Of a stretch of 64,000 bases of DNA, positions 50,758 to 60,276 are shown piece by piece. The translations under genes and the position numbers were made by a program. Location: assembly GCF_009646115.1 (NCBI RefSeq), contig NZ_CP045720.1, positions 3,906,001 to 3,970,000 of the forward strand, given 5' to 3'. Every line of letters begins with the position of its first letter. Within the stretch, counting starts at the first letter, position 1. This DNA is from Pantoea eucalypti (GTDB lineage Bacteria > Pseudomonadota > Gammaproteobacteria > Enterobacterales > Enterobacteriaceae). Under the pieces are notes generated by a model. That model worked only from the letters and a program-made list of their open reading frames with translations. It was not told where the DNA came from and did not search any database.

Positions 50758-51690
50758 ATGACGCACAAGAAAATCGCCATTATTGGCGAATGCATGATTG
50801 AGCTGTCCGAAAAGGGTGAGAACATCAAACGGGGCTTTGGCGGCGATACGCTTAACACGGCAGTTTATCTCGCCCGCCAGGTCGATGAGCAGCAGTTGCG
50901 GGTCGATTATGTCACTGCGCTGGGAACAGATTCGTTCAGCGATCAGATGATCGCCGCCTGGCAGCAGGAGAAGGTGAATACGGACCTGATCCAGCGCCTC
51001 GATAATAAGATGCCGGGCCTGTATGTGATTGAAACGGATGCCGATGGCGAGCGTACTTTCTGGTACTGGCGCAGCGATGCTGCGGCGCGTTACTGGCTTG
51101 ATAGCCCGCAATCTGAGGAGATAGCCGGGCAATTGTCGCACTACGATTATCTCTATCTCAGCGGCATCAGTCTGGCTATTCTGCCGCCGTCCAGCCGTGA
51201 GAAGCTAATGACGCTACTGGCCCGTTGCCGGGCAAATGGCGGCAAGGTGATTTTTGATAATAACTACCGCCCGCGTTTATGGGCCGATCGCGCCAGTGCG
51301 CAGGCTGCATATCGCGCCATGCTGAACTGTACCGATATCGCCTTCCTGACACTGGATGATGAGCATCTGCTGTGGGGCGAAGCGCCGCTGGAAGAGGTTA
51401 TCGCACGAACCCGTCAGGCGGGCGCCAGCGAAATCGTGATTAAGCGCGGTGCCGACTCCTGTCTGGTGGTCACCGGCGATGCGCCGCTGATTGATGTGCC
51501 TGCGGTGCGTCTGGCGAAAGAGAAAGTGATCGATACGACTGCTGCCGGTGATTCATTCAGTGCCGGGTATCTGGCGCGCCGTCTGACCGGGGCTTCTGCG
51601 GAGGAAGCCGCGCAGCGTGGGCATCTGACAGCCAGTATCGTGATTCAGCATCGCGGCGCGATAATTCCGGCAGAGGCGATGCCTGAATGA
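50758..51690 (+). CDS. kdgK: 2-dehydro-3-deoxygluconokinase KdgK
   Basis: A 310-residue PfkB-family sugar kinase that phosphorylates 2-keto-3-deoxygluconate from pectin and hexuronate breakdown. The catalytic motif DTTAAGDSFSAGY has D265 as base. GFGGDTLNTAVYLAR near residue 27 binds substrate. It is divergent from pdeH and followed by a strong terminator. Pectin-sugar use fits a plant-associated host, but the gene is common in enterobacteria. Confidence 0.96.
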   Translation: MTHKKIAIIGECMIELSEKGENIKRGFGGDTLNTAVYLARQVDEQQLRVDYVTALGTDSFSDQMIAAWQQEKVNTDLIQRLDNKMPGLYVIETDADGERTFWYWRSDAAARYWLDSPQSEEIAGQLSHYDYLYLSGISLAILPPSSREKLMTLLARCRANGGKVIFDNNYRPRLWADRASAQAAYRAMLNCTDIAFLTLDDEHLLWGEAPLEEVIARTRQAGASEIVIKRGADSCLVVTGDAPLIDVPAVRLAKEKVIDTTAAGDSFSAGYLARRLTGASAEEAAQRGHLTASIVIQHRGAIIPAEAMPE

Positions 51691-51738
51691 TGCTGTAGCC
51701 GTTAGCGTCGTGAAGATGGACTGCGAATGCAGATGACG

Positions 51739-51765
51739 AAAAATGCGCCCGGAGGCGCATTTTTT
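51739..51765. terminator. Bidirectional terminator between kdgK and the MsbA-like gene
   Basis: A stem ATGCGCC/GGCGCAT with loop CGGA, flanked by A residues on the left and T residues on the right, lies between the two convergent genes. Confidence 0.9.
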
Positions 51766-51786
51766 AGCTTCTGGCATTCACACCTC

Positions 51787-53544
51787 TTACGCACACAGCG
51801 GCTGACTGAACTGCATCTTATAGAGCCGTGTATACGCGCCGTTCTTCTGCAGGAGCTGCTGATGCGAGCCGCGCTCCACAATCCTCCCCTCCTCTACCAG
51901 CAGAATTTCATCGGCCTTTTCAATGGTCGAAAGCCGGTGAGCGATGATCAGCGTGGTCCGGTTCTGCTGCAGCGTCTCCAGCGCAGACTGAATGGCGCGT
52001 TCAGATTCGGTATCCAGCGCCGAGGTCGCCTCGTCGAGGATCAGAATTGGACTGTCGCGCAGCAGGGCGCGGGCAATCGCGATGCGCTGGCGCTGCCCAC
52101 CCGACAACAGCACCCCGTTCTCCCCAATCACTGTATCCAGTCCGTTATCCATTTTATTAATGAATTCCATAGCATGGGCCATCTGTGCCGCCTTTTCGAT
52201 TGCTTCACGGCTGAAGACGTCGGTACGGGCATAAGCGATGTTGTTGGCGACCGTGTCGTTGAAGAGGTGAACGTGCTGAGAGACCAGTGCCACCTGCTCA
52301 CGCAGCGAGGCCAGGGTGTAGTCACGCAGCGCATGACCATCCAGCAAAATCTCTCCGCTGTCGATGTCGTAAAAGCGTGTCAGCAGGCTGGCGAGAGTCG
52401 ATTTACCCGAACCGGAACGGCCCACCAGCGCCACAGTTTTACCGGCGGGAATGGTCAGGTTAATATGCTCCAGCGCGGGCGTTTCCGATCCCGGATAGGT
52501 AAAGGTGACATCGCGAAATTCTATATTGCCGGTCGCGCGTTCAACCACGTATGTTCCTTCATCTTTTTCCTGTTCAGTATCCAGGATGGCAAACAGTGTC
52601 TGACAGGCAGCCATACCGCGCTGGAACTGGGCGTTAACGTTAGTCAGTGACTTTAACGGACGCATCAGCATCAGCATGGCGGAAAACACCGCACTGATAG
52701 AACCCGCCGTCAGTGTGGCCATCACAGAGGGAAAACTCGCCGCATAGAGCACAAAGGCGAGCGCAGAGGAGGCGAGCAGCTGAATAATGGGATCGGAGAG
52801 CGAGGTCGCTGAGACCATTTTCATCCCCTGACGACGCATGTTGTTGCTGACCTGTTCGAAGCGGGTCGTCTCGACCTGCTGGCCGCCGAACATCAGTACC
52901 TCTTTATGACCTTTCAGCATCTGCTCTGCATGAGACGTTACCTGCCCCATTGTGTTCTGCATGTTCTTGCTGATACCGCGAAAGCGCCTGGAGACGATGC
53001 GAATCGCCAGCGACACAATGGGTGCCAGCACCAGCAGGATCAGGGAAAGCTGCCAGCTGTAGTAGAACATCATCACAAACAGGCCAAGAATAGAGGCTCC
53101 CTCACGGACCACCGTCACCAGCGAACCGGACGAAGAGGAGGCGACCTGTTCGCAGTCGTAGCTGATACGGGAGAGCAACGTGCCGGTTGATTGCTGATCA
53201 AAAAAAGCCACCGGCATGCCCATCATATGGCTGAACAGTCGACAACGCAGGGCCATGACCACTTTGCCTGACACCCAGGAGATACAGTAACTGGAGATAT
53301 AGCCGCTCACACCGCGGACCAGGATCAGCCCGATAATCACCAGCGGCATCCAGATCAGAATGCCGTGGTTATTCCTGCCAATCACATCGTCAAGCAGCGT
53401 CTTCAGCAACGTCAGCATCAATGGATCGATTGCTGCGTTGACGATCAGGGCGACACCCGCAACCACCAGCCCCAGTCTGAAGGGAGAAATCGTCGGCCAC
53501 AAACGAGAGAAGGTTTGCCGGGTAGAGAGATCGTTATCAAACAT
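51787..53544 (-). CDS. MsbA-like lipid-flippase ABC exporter, no lpxK partner
   Basis: A 585-residue half-transporter: a six-helix ABC membrane domain then an ATPase domain. Walker A is [11 protein letters not shown], the signature [16 protein letters not shown], Walker [13 protein letters not shown] and the switch histidine IIAHRLST. It is very close to E. coli MsbA, which flips lipid A-core and phospholipid across the inner membrane. It is not followed by lpxK, the usual msbA partner, and differs at several places usually constant in MsbA ([20 protein letters not shown]). It may be a second MsbA paralogue or a relocated msbA. The start at 53544 matches the family better than 53553. Confidence 0.88.
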   Translation of the reverse strand: MFDNDLSTRQTFSRLWPTISPFRLGLVVAGVALIVNAAIDPLMLTLLKTLLDDVIGRNNHGILIWMPLVIIGLILVRGVSGYISSYCISWVSGKVVMALRCRLFSHMMGMPVAFFDQQSTGTLLSRISYDCEQVASSSSGSLVTVVREGASILGLFVMMFYYSWQLSLILLVLAPIVSLAIRIVSRRFRGISKNMQNTMGQVTSHAEQMLKGHKEVLMFGGQQVETTRFEQVSNNMRRQGMKMVSATSLSDPIIQLLASSALAFVLYAASFPSVMATLTAGSISAVFSAMLMLMRPLKSLTNVNAQFQRGMAACQTLFAILDTEQEKDEGTYVVERATGNIEFRDVTFTYPGSETPALEHINLTIPAGKTVALVGRSGSGKSTLASLLTRFYDIDSGEILLDGHALRDYTLASLREQVALVSQHVHLFNDTVANNIAYARTDVFSREAIEKAAQMAHAMEFINKMDNGLDTVIGENGVLLSGGQRQRIAIARALLRDSPILILDEATSALDTESERAIQSALETLQQNRTTLIIAHRLSTIEKADEILLVEEGRIVERGSHQQLLQKNGAYTRLYKMQFSQPLCA

Positions 53545-54026
53545 GGAATTCATCTTACCGTTGTGAATGAACGGCTGATGTTATGTTAAACCTCATCAAC
53601 CAACAGGAAACTGCCCGACGCTGAACATTCCCAAATGAGACTGGCACTTAAGCCCCTGCAGCGAAGTGAACGTGATTCTGGCGGTAAAATCATTATGCTG
53701 TCTGAACAGCACACAGCGTGATATCCGGTAAATTTTGGCTAACAAAGCGAGCCATGCCAGCCATTTACCTTAAGCTGCAAATTCGTGGTTAATAGCGGAC
53801 TTCCAGCGGCATCCCTCTTCAATCCGCCTTATAATTTATTGATTAAAATTAATCATTTATATAAATAGATCCACCACCAGGCATAGTCCGAATCTGGTCA
53901 GATTTGCCCTTTTCGGATGGACGACTGCCTGAAAAAAGACCATCTTTTAATCAAAAGACAGCAGGACGCTGTTCTCTCCGGCCGCGAACAAAACAATTAA
54001 AATATTCCCCGCATCAGGATCTATTT
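53545..54026. other. 482-base intergenic region with an A/T-rich operator-like palindrome
   Basis: No credible gene is seen. At 53840-53855 TGATTAA-AA-TTAATCA is a perfect 16-base palindrome beside TATAAA (about 53859), in a segment much richer in A/T than its surroundings. It probably contains the promoter and control site for the downstream hydrolase, and for the divergent MsbA-like gene on the other side. Confidence 0.4.
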
Positions 54027-54899
54027 ATGCACACAGAAATTATTAATATCTGGCCACACGGTGATGCGCCAGGCGCCAGCGATTCGCGCGCAGAGCCGCA
54101 GATCGTCGATATGGCAAAAGAGTATGAGCCTTACGATCGCGCAGCGACCGGCGTACGTTGCCCGGAGATGGCGATCTGGCATCCGGTCGAATCAAACGGG
54201 ATTACCCTGCTGGTTGCACCGGGCGGTGGCTATCAGCGCGTGATGATCGATCGTGAAGGCAGCGCCCTGGCCACCTTCTTTACATCGATGGGTTACACCC
54301 TGGCGGTCATGACCTATCGCCTGCCCTATGATGGACATCATGAAGGTCCCGACGCGCCATTGGCCGATGCGCAGCGTGCGGTTCGCGTCCTGCGTGAACG
54401 GGCACAGCGTGGCCTGAACGGTAAATACATTGTGATGATGGGCTTTTCGGCGGGCGGCCACGTGGCAGCCAGTCTGGGAACGCGTTTCGCAGAGAAACTC
54501 TATCCGGTGCAGGATGGCGCAGAAAACTTCTCGCCGCGTCCGGATGCGATGGTGCTGGTTTATCCGCTGATCAGCATGCGTGATGGCATTGCCCATGAGG
54601 GTGCCAGAACCCGCCTGCTGGGTGCGTGGCCGGATCAGAAAACCATTGAAGCCTATTCAATGGAAACCCGTGTTCATCCGCTGGTGCCACCGACACTGTT
54701 GATCCACGCCGCCGACGATGATGATGTCTCGGTGAATCACAGCATGGCGTTTTTTGGCGCGCTGCGTGAGCATAAGGTGCCGGCAGAGGTGCATTTCTAT
54801 CAGAAAGGCGGGCACGGATTTGGTATCCGTGGCGTAGCAGATTTGCCCCTCGCCAGCTGGCCGATGTTAGTGACCGAGTGGCTCAGGGCAAAAACCTGA
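54027..54899 (+). CDS. Alpha/beta hydrolase, carbohydrate-esterase-like
   Basis: A 290-residue serine hydrolase of the type annotated as acetyl-xylan-esterase-like (COG0657). The oxyanion segment APGGGYQ is at 64-70, the nucleophile elbow GFSAGGH puts S141 at the active site, the acid is D232 or D233 in HAADDDDVSV, and H263 is in GGHGFGI. No signal peptide is visible, so it should be cytoplasmic. The start at 54027 has AGGAT upstream; the frame is open farther upstream but that part is not protein-like. It is absent from the E. coli kdgK-yhjJ interval. The substrate is unknown. Confidence 0.8.
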   Translation: MHTEIINIWPHGDAPGASDSRAEPQIVDMAKEYEPYDRAATGVRCPEMAIWHPVESNGITLLVAPGGGYQRVMIDREGSALATFFTSMGYTLAVMTYRLPYDGHHEGPDAPLADAQRAVRVLRERAQRGLNGKYIVMMGFSAGGHVAASLGTRFAEKLYPVQDGAENFSPRPDAMVLVYPLISMRDGIAHEGARTRLLGAWPDQKTIEAYSMETRVHPLVPPTLLIHAADDDDVSVNHSMAFFGALREHKVPAEVHFYQKGGHGFGIRGVADLPLASWPMLVTEWLRAKT

Positions 54900-54901
54900 C
54901 G

Positions 54902-56392
54902 TTAAGCGGCGGGCGGAACGTCTTTGACGTTGCTATCCGGCGGGCTGGCTTCATTGCTGGTCGCCGGTGCCGTTGCCGGTGACATTACTTTGTCCCAGCT
55001 CTCCTGCAGGCTCTTCACGTTAGTTTCCGCTTCGCCTTCCGGCTGAATCAGAACCATCATCAGTTCCTGCGTCAGCTGCTGGCGCAGCTCCTGGTTCAAC
55101 TGTTCACGGGTCAGGCCGGCCAGGAAAGTCTGACGCAGCTTCTGATACTGCTCAGGCGCAATATCGACCACGGCGTTCTGCTGAGATCGCAGGCGCTGGC
55201 TCATCAGCACATCGGTATCGGTGCGGGCATAGGTAGTAAAGAGCTTATTCAGCTCCAGCAGCTTCTGCGCCATCAGCGCATCAAACTCCTCCTGCGGAAT
55301 GCCTTTATCACGCACGTTCGCCAGCTCGCGCGCCACCAGATTCATATTCTGCGCCAGATTGTCGTTGCGCCCGTCCATGTTGATCGAGCACTGCGCACGC
55401 TGATAGAGCACGCGGCAATCAAATCCTACCTGGATGCCCTGCGCCTTGCTGTCGCTGAGTGCACGCTGGACATGCCAGAACAGCGCTTCACGGGCCAGGT
55501 CGCCCTGCCAGTAACGTTGCAGATTCTGGGAGTCCCGAATCGGTTGCCACGGCGTATCCCACACCAGTGAGAGACGATCCTGCGTCATGTTGCTGCTCAC
55601 CAGATTCACCGGCTCGTGCGGCAGCGGCGACAGGGTGGGCAGAGGTGCAGGCGTTTCACGTTTCCCGGTTAGCGCCGAGAAGGTTTTGTTGATCTGCTCA
55701 GAAAGGTTCCGGCTATCAACATTGCCAACAACGTAGAGCGTCATCGCATCAGGGGTGTACCACTGATGATAAAAATCGTTGAGCTGGGTTAAATCGACGG
55801 GTGCGCGCGGCTGCGCGGCGGGATCGTGCGCCAGCAGCGCAGAGCCCTTCAGGCGGTAGCGCCACCAGACATCCTGCGAATCTTTCGGCCAGGTCGCCAC
55901 CGGATCGGAGGCGGCCAGCGCAGTGTTGACCACCTGTTCGGTGATAGCCATATTGCCCGCCGTGGCCGCCAGCCAGTTCAGTGCTTCTTTCAGCAGTTCG
56001 GGACGGTTATTCGGCAGACTCAGATTATATTGGGTGGAGTCATAGGAGGTAATGACAGGCGGCAGCGGACGCTGTGGATCCATCGCCTGTTGCCATAGCG
56101 CGCGTTGCTGGTTGTTATCAAGCGCGGTGTTATGCACCATCGCCAGGCGCGACAGCAGATGACTGAAGCCCGTCTGTTGCGCACTCTCTACCAGCGAACC
56201 GGTATTCACCACCAGCCGCAGTTCAATGCGGTCGCTGGGGCGTTGCGGTGTGGCCAGTAACTGCCAGTTAAATCCATTATCCAGCTTGCCTTCCTGCCAG
56301 GCCGGATCCGGTTGCAGCGTTTCTGCCTGGAGACCAAAGCTGCTTGCCAGCACTAATCCACCAACCAAAAGCCGAATTCTGGTGCCCTGCAT
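54902..56392 (-). CDS. yhjJ: YhjJ, inactive M16-family peptidase-like protein
   Basis: A 496-residue predicted periplasmic protein with a signal peptide (about residues 1-23, ending LQAE). It has the two-domain fold of M16 zinc peptidases. Where active members have HxxEH it reads HLLSR (in GFSHLLSRLAM), so the zinc ligands are missing and catalysis is unlikely. E. coli YhjJ is similar. Function is unknown. It converges on the hydrolase gene, with only two bases between. Confidence 0.9.
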   Translation of the reverse strand: MQGTRIRLLVGGLVLASSFGLQAETLQPDPAWQEGKLDNGFNWQLLATPQRPSDRIELRLVVNTGSLVESAQQTGFSHLLSRLAMVHNTALDNNQQRALWQQAMDPQRPLPPVITSYDSTQYNLSLPNNRPELLKEALNWLAATAGNMAITEQVVNTALAASDPVATWPKDSQDVWWRYRLKGSALLAHDPAAQPRAPVDLTQLNDFYHQWYTPDAMTLYVVGNVDSRNLSEQINKTFSALTGKRETPAPLPTLSPLPHEPVNLVSSNMTQDRLSLVWDTPWQPIRDSQNLQRYWQGDLAREALFWHVQRALSDSKAQGIQVGFDCRVLYQRAQCSINMDGRNDNLAQNMNLVARELANVRDKGIPQEEFDALMAQKLLELNKLFTTYARTDTDVLMSQRLRSQQNAVVDIAPEQYQKLRQTFLAGLTREQLNQELRQQLTQELMMVLIQPEGEAETNVKSLQESWDKVMSPATAPATSNEASPPDSNVKDVPPAA

Positions 56393-56574
56393 GTGAACCC
56401 CTACTCAAATAATTCAAATATTGTTATCACTGGCGCATATTGCCGCTGTTATTAACGAATCGGCTGGCGCCGAATCGCGCTGTTATCCAACAACAAAGTG
56501 TTTGACCACAGGAAGCTCAGGATGTCGCGTAACGAAGTGAAAAACGTCAAAAAAAACAAGTGGGGTTTATTATG

Positions 56575-56613
56575 CAAATGCCCGCTGTCAGGGCAAGCGA
56601 CAGCGGGCATTTG
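56575..56613 (-). terminator. Hairpin downstream of dctA
   Basis: A 15-bp perfect stem CAAATGCCCGCTGTC/GACAGCGGGCATTTG with a nine-base loop follows dctA on the minus strand. The T run after it is weak. Confidence 0.65.
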
Positions 56614-56638
56614 TGGGGATTTAAGTTAAATTCAATGA

Positions 56639-57928
56639 TTAAATTGAAGATTCAGTCGCTTTATTCTCTTTATTTCGGCCTGCCAGCGTATCGGTCAGCT
56701 GTTTATGATCCAGCTGGTCGACCCATTTCGCCACCACCACGGTCGCTACACCGTTACCAATCAGGTTAGTCAGCGCACGGGCTTCGGACATAAAGCGGTC
56801 AATACCGAGAATCAACGCCAGACCCGCCACTGGCAGATGGCCCACCGCAGAGAGCGTCGCCGCCAGCACGATGAATCCACTACCGGTTACCCCCGCCGCA
56901 CCTTTGGAAGAGAGCAGCAGCACCACCAGCAGCGTAATCTGATGGAAGATATCCATGTGCGCATTGGTCGCCTGAGCAATAAATACCGCCGCCATGGTCA
57001 GGTAAATCGAGGTGCCGTCCAGGTTAAAGGAATAGCCGGTGGGAATCACCAGCCCGACCACCGATTTCTTGCAGCCCAGCTTCTCCATCTTATCCAGCAT
57101 GCGCGGCAGCGCAGATTCGGAAGAGGAAGTCCCCAGCACAATCAGCAGCTCTTCTTTTATGTAGGCGATAAACTTGAAGATGCTGAACCCGGCAAACAGA
57201 CGCGCAATCAGCCCCAGCACAATCACCACAAACAGAATACAGGTGATATAGAAACAGATAATCAGCTGGCCGAGTTGCACCAGTGAACCCACGCCATATT
57301 TACCGATGGTGAACGCCATTGCGCCAAATGCCCCTATCGGTGCCAGGCGCATGATCATATTGATAATGCCGAAAATCACTTTTGAGAAATTTTCAATCAC
57401 GTTGAAAATCAGCGTGCCGGTGTTACCCAGACGATGCAGGGCAAAACCAAACAGAATGGCAAACAGCAGTACCTGCAGAATGTTGCCGCTGGCAAAGGCG
57501 CCAATCACGCTGTTGGGGATAATATCCAGCAGGAAAGCGACGACACCCTGTTGCTCTGCCTGCTGCGCGTACATCGCCACAGCTTTGGCATCCAGCGTGG
57601 CAGGATCAACGTTCATCCCGGCACCTGGCTGCACCACGTTCACCACGATCAGGCCGATAAGCAGCGCGATGGTGCTGACAATTTCAAAATAGAGCAGCGC
57701 AACCGCACCGGTCCGTCCTACCGCTTTCATGCTTTCCATGCCAGCGATGCCGGTCACCACGGTACAGAAAATGACCGGGGCGATAATCATCTTGATTAAC
57801 TTAACAAAGGCATCTCCCAGCGGCTTCATCTGGGTCCCTAACTCCGGGTAAAAATGGCCTAACAAAACGCCGATGCCAATCGCCATCAGCACCTGGAAAT
57901 AAAGGCTTTTAAAAAGTGAGGTTTTCAT
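56639..57928 (-). CDS. dctA: C4-dicarboxylate:cation symporter DctA
   Basis: A 429-residue DAACS-family symporter that takes up succinate, fumarate, malate and orotate aerobically. The serine-rich reentrant loop [13 protein letters not shown], the second motif [19 protein letters not shown] and [19 protein letters not shown] define the transport core. The sequence follows E. coli DctA closely. Its leader contains a long inverted repeat. Confidence 0.97.
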   Translation of the reverse strand: MKTSLFKSLYFQVLMAIGIGVLLGHFYPELGTQMKPLGDAFVKLIKMIIAPVIFCTVVTGIAGMESMKAVGRTGAVALLYFEIVSTIALLIGLIVVNVVQPGAGMNVDPATLDAKAVAMYAQQAEQQGVVAFLLDIIPNSVIGAFASGNILQVLLFAILFGFALHRLGNTGTLIFNVIENFSKVIFGIINMIMRLAPIGAFGAMAFTIGKYGVGSLVQLGQLIICFYITCILFVVIVLGLIARLFAGFSIFKFIAYIKEELLIVLGTSSSESALPRMLDKMEKLGCKKSVVGLVIPTGYSFNLDGTSIYLTMAAVFIAQATNAHMDIFHQITLLVVLLLSSKGAAGVTGSGFIVLAATLSAVGHLPVAGLALILGIDRFMSEARALTNLIGNGVATVVVAKWVDQLDHKQLTDTLAGRNKENKATESSI

Positions 57929-57980
57929 AAACAGGTGTCCACTAACGCCGTGAGGTGATGTTGTCGGATTCGTTATTGTG

Positions 57981-58012
57981 ACTGTCAGGCAACAGAGGTA
58001 GCGCCTGACAGT
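57981..58012. repeat. Inverted repeat upstream of dctA
   Basis: Ten-base perfect arms ACTGTCAGGC (57981-57990) and GCCTGACAGT (58003-58012) with a 12-base loop. They lie 53 bases before the dctA start and after pdeK, so this may be a pdeK terminator without a T run or an operator for dctA. A smaller CCCAGG/CCTGGG hairpin is at 58072-58087. Confidence 0.5.
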
Positions 58013-58153
58013 AACCCGAAAATAACACTCTGTTTACGTGATTAATACAGGGTGACAAACGCCCAGGAAACCCTGGGATCGTAATTCTGAACTGAAACGC
58101 TTCAGCAAGGGGTTTTGTAACTAAAATTCTCGCAAAATCAATGAATCAGGCAA

Positions 58154-60160
58154 TTATTGCGGCAGTGAGGAGTTTTCAATCCACGCCTGATTAAATCGGG
58201 TCAGAGGCAGGGCTTCAGCGTAGAGATAGCCCTGCCCGATAGCGATACCGCGCGCCAGAAGCCAGTCGCGCTGCTCGGCTGTTTCCACGCCTTCGGCAAT
58301 CACTTCAAGGTGGATAATCTCGGCGATAGCCGCGACGATACGGACCATTGTGTCGTCATGCGGTAGCGCCGCCACGAAGCTGCGATCCATCTTCAGCTTG
58401 TTTACCGGCAACGCTTTCAGCTGATGCAGATAGTTCAGGTTGGAGTAGCCCATGCCAAAATCATCCAGGGCCACGGCGACGCCGGTCTGCTGCAACAGGC
58501 GCAGCATCGACATCGCCTGTTCTGCATCATCAAGCTGAGCGGTCTCTGTCACTTCCAGCACCAGCGTGTCGGGTGCGATGCGGTGGCGCGTCAGCAGGGC
58601 TTGCAGATGAGAGACCACGCCGGTGTCCCGCAGTTGCACAGCGGAAATATTCACACTCAGCGGCAGCATAATGCCCTGCCGCTGCCAGCCAGCCAGAATG
58701 CGGCACGCCTCTTCAAACACCCAGCGACCTATCGCGCTAATCACGCCAATCTCTTCGGCGCTGGCAATAAATTCTTCGGTAAGACCATAACTGCCGTCTG
58801 GCTGGCGCATGCGCAACAGGGCTTCGGCGCCGGTTAACGCGCCGGTCCGCATATCGACCTGCGGTTGCAGGTAAAGCGCGAACTGATCATCATGCAGACC
58901 CTGCAGGATGTCATGCTCCTGAGTCAGACGCTTCTGCGCGCGCTCGGTCAGTGCGGCATCAAAGAACAGGATCTGATTTTTGCCCTGATGACGGGCCGAC
59001 ATCATCGCCGACGTCGCGCGGTCAAGCAGCTCATTCGCGCTCAGCGGCTGATCCTCATGCAGCGCCAGACCGATGCTGAGATTAGGGCGCAGCTGGAGCT
59101 GATGGAGGTTAACCGGCTGATTCAGGCGAATCATCAGATTACGCGCCAGACGCAGCGCGCGGAACGGATTGCTTGCACGCTTCATTAGCAGGACAAAATC
59201 GCTGGTCCCGGTCTGCGCCAGCAAAGTATGGTCGTCCAGGGTATTACGGATCTTCTCCACCAGCGTCAGCATCAGTGTATCGCGCTGCTCATCGCTGAGT
59301 ACGCCGTTAGCTTCCTGGAGGGTTTCAATGCGGATGACCATCAGACCCAGTGACTGTTCAGGCATGCGCATGCACTGATCGACCAGCGCCAGAAACAGAG
59401 TGCGGTTGGGCAGATCGGTGACGGGAAAATGGGTCGTCAGCCGGCTCATCTCATCATGGATTGACTCCAGCACCTGCTGATTGCGGTTGTAGCTACGGAC
59501 CAGCATACCGATTTCATCATCGCGGTGGCTCTGCGGTAGCGACAGCTTGTGCGTCAGAATCGACTGGGGCGGCAGCTCCTGCAGTTCGCGAGAGAGATTG
59601 CGCAGCGGATGCACCACCAGCCGGTTAATGCACCAGCTGATCGCCACGGAAAGAATCAGCGCCAGCAACAGATAGGTGATAATCATGGTCGAGAGCGTGC
59701 TGAGGATAAACTGGTAGACGCGCGTCGAGTTAGCCTGCAACACCAGATAGGCCAGCGGCTTCGGCATCCCGGTATTTTCGACTGAATAGAGCGGCAGGGT
59801 AATCTGCACCGGCAGCTCAAACAGGCGGGCGACCAGACGCGGCACCGGTTTTTCCACCTCGAAATCTGCATGCAGAGCCTGGAACGCATTCGGCAGCACC
59901 ACATCGGCGCGCGATAAAATACCGGCCGGTTTCAGGGAGTGAAGAATACGTTCGGCCTGAGGAATATCGGCGCGCAGCACCGCTTCCGACAGCGGCTGAC
60001 GGACGGTGTGCGCGATATTCTCCATCTGCTGGGCGTAGTCAATCCTGCGCTGCTGCACAAAATGAAACAGTTGGATGACGATAAAGATACTGATGGTGAT
60101 AATCGCAACCAGCGAAACTGTCGCCATCTGCTTTATCGTAAGTGACCGGCTTACGCGCAA
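58154..60160 (-). CDS. pdeK: Membrane c-di-GMP phosphodiesterase PdeK (YhjK/HmsP-like)
   Basis: A 668-residue inner-membrane protein. Transmembrane helices near residues 13-33 and 158-178 bracket a periplasmic domain. A HAMP-like segment, a degenerate GGDEF domain (no GGDEF; TSDFVLLM in its place) and a C-terminal EAL domain follow. The EAL domain looks active: GAEALLRM, VNISAVQL, EVTET, LDDFGMGYSN, KMDRSF and IAEGVET. It lies downstream of bcsC, as in E. coli, and probably lowers c-di-GMP for cellulose synthase. That link is inference from position. Confidence 0.9.
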   Translation of the reverse strand: MRVSRSLTIKQMATVSLVAIITISIFIVIQLFHFVQQRRIDYAQQMENIAHTVRQPLSEAVLRADIPQAERILHSLKPAGILSRADVVLPNAFQALHADFEVEKPVPRLVARLFELPVQITLPLYSVENTGMPKPLAYLVLQANSTRVYQFILSTLSTMIITYLLLALILSVAISWCINRLVVHPLRNLSRELQELPPQSILTHKLSLPQSHRDDEIGMLVRSYNRNQQVLESIHDEMSRLTTHFPVTDLPNRTLFLALVDQCMRMPEQSLGLMVIRIETLQEANGVLSDEQRDTLMLTLVEKIRNTLDDHTLLAQTGTSDFVLLMKRASNPFRALRLARNLMIRLNQPVNLHQLQLRPNLSIGLALHEDQPLSANELLDRATSAMMSARHQGKNQILFFDAALTERAQKRLTQEHDILQGLHDDQFALYLQPQVDMRTGALTGAEALLRMRQPDGSYGLTEEFIASAEEIGVISAIGRWVFEEACRILAGWQRQGIMLPLSVNISAVQLRDTGVVSHLQALLTRHRIAPDTLVLEVTETAQLDDAEQAMSMLRLLQQTGVAVALDDFGMGYSNLNYLHQLKALPVNKLKMDRSFVAALPHDDTMVRIVAAIAEIIHLEVIAEGVETAEQRDWLLARGIAIGQGYLYAEALPLTRFNQAWIENSSLPQ

Positions 60161-60276
60161 AAATTCTCTCCTGACGATGAAAAAAGCCCAGATAGCAGAC
60201 AGTACAATGCCCGCCAGTATATCCCATAAACTGACTTTTTTACCGTCTGAAAAGTCCGGCTTTTTCCCGATCGGGA

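Noticed and set aside
51727..52650. A 307-codon frame antisense to the MsbA-like gene
   Set aside because: It is a shadow of the conserved ATPase domain and begins inside the kdgK terminator region.
58030..58060. Possible CRP site upstream of dctA
   Set aside because: The sequence around TTTACGTGATTAATAC does not give two half-sites at the required spacing, though dctA is CRP-controlled in E. coli.
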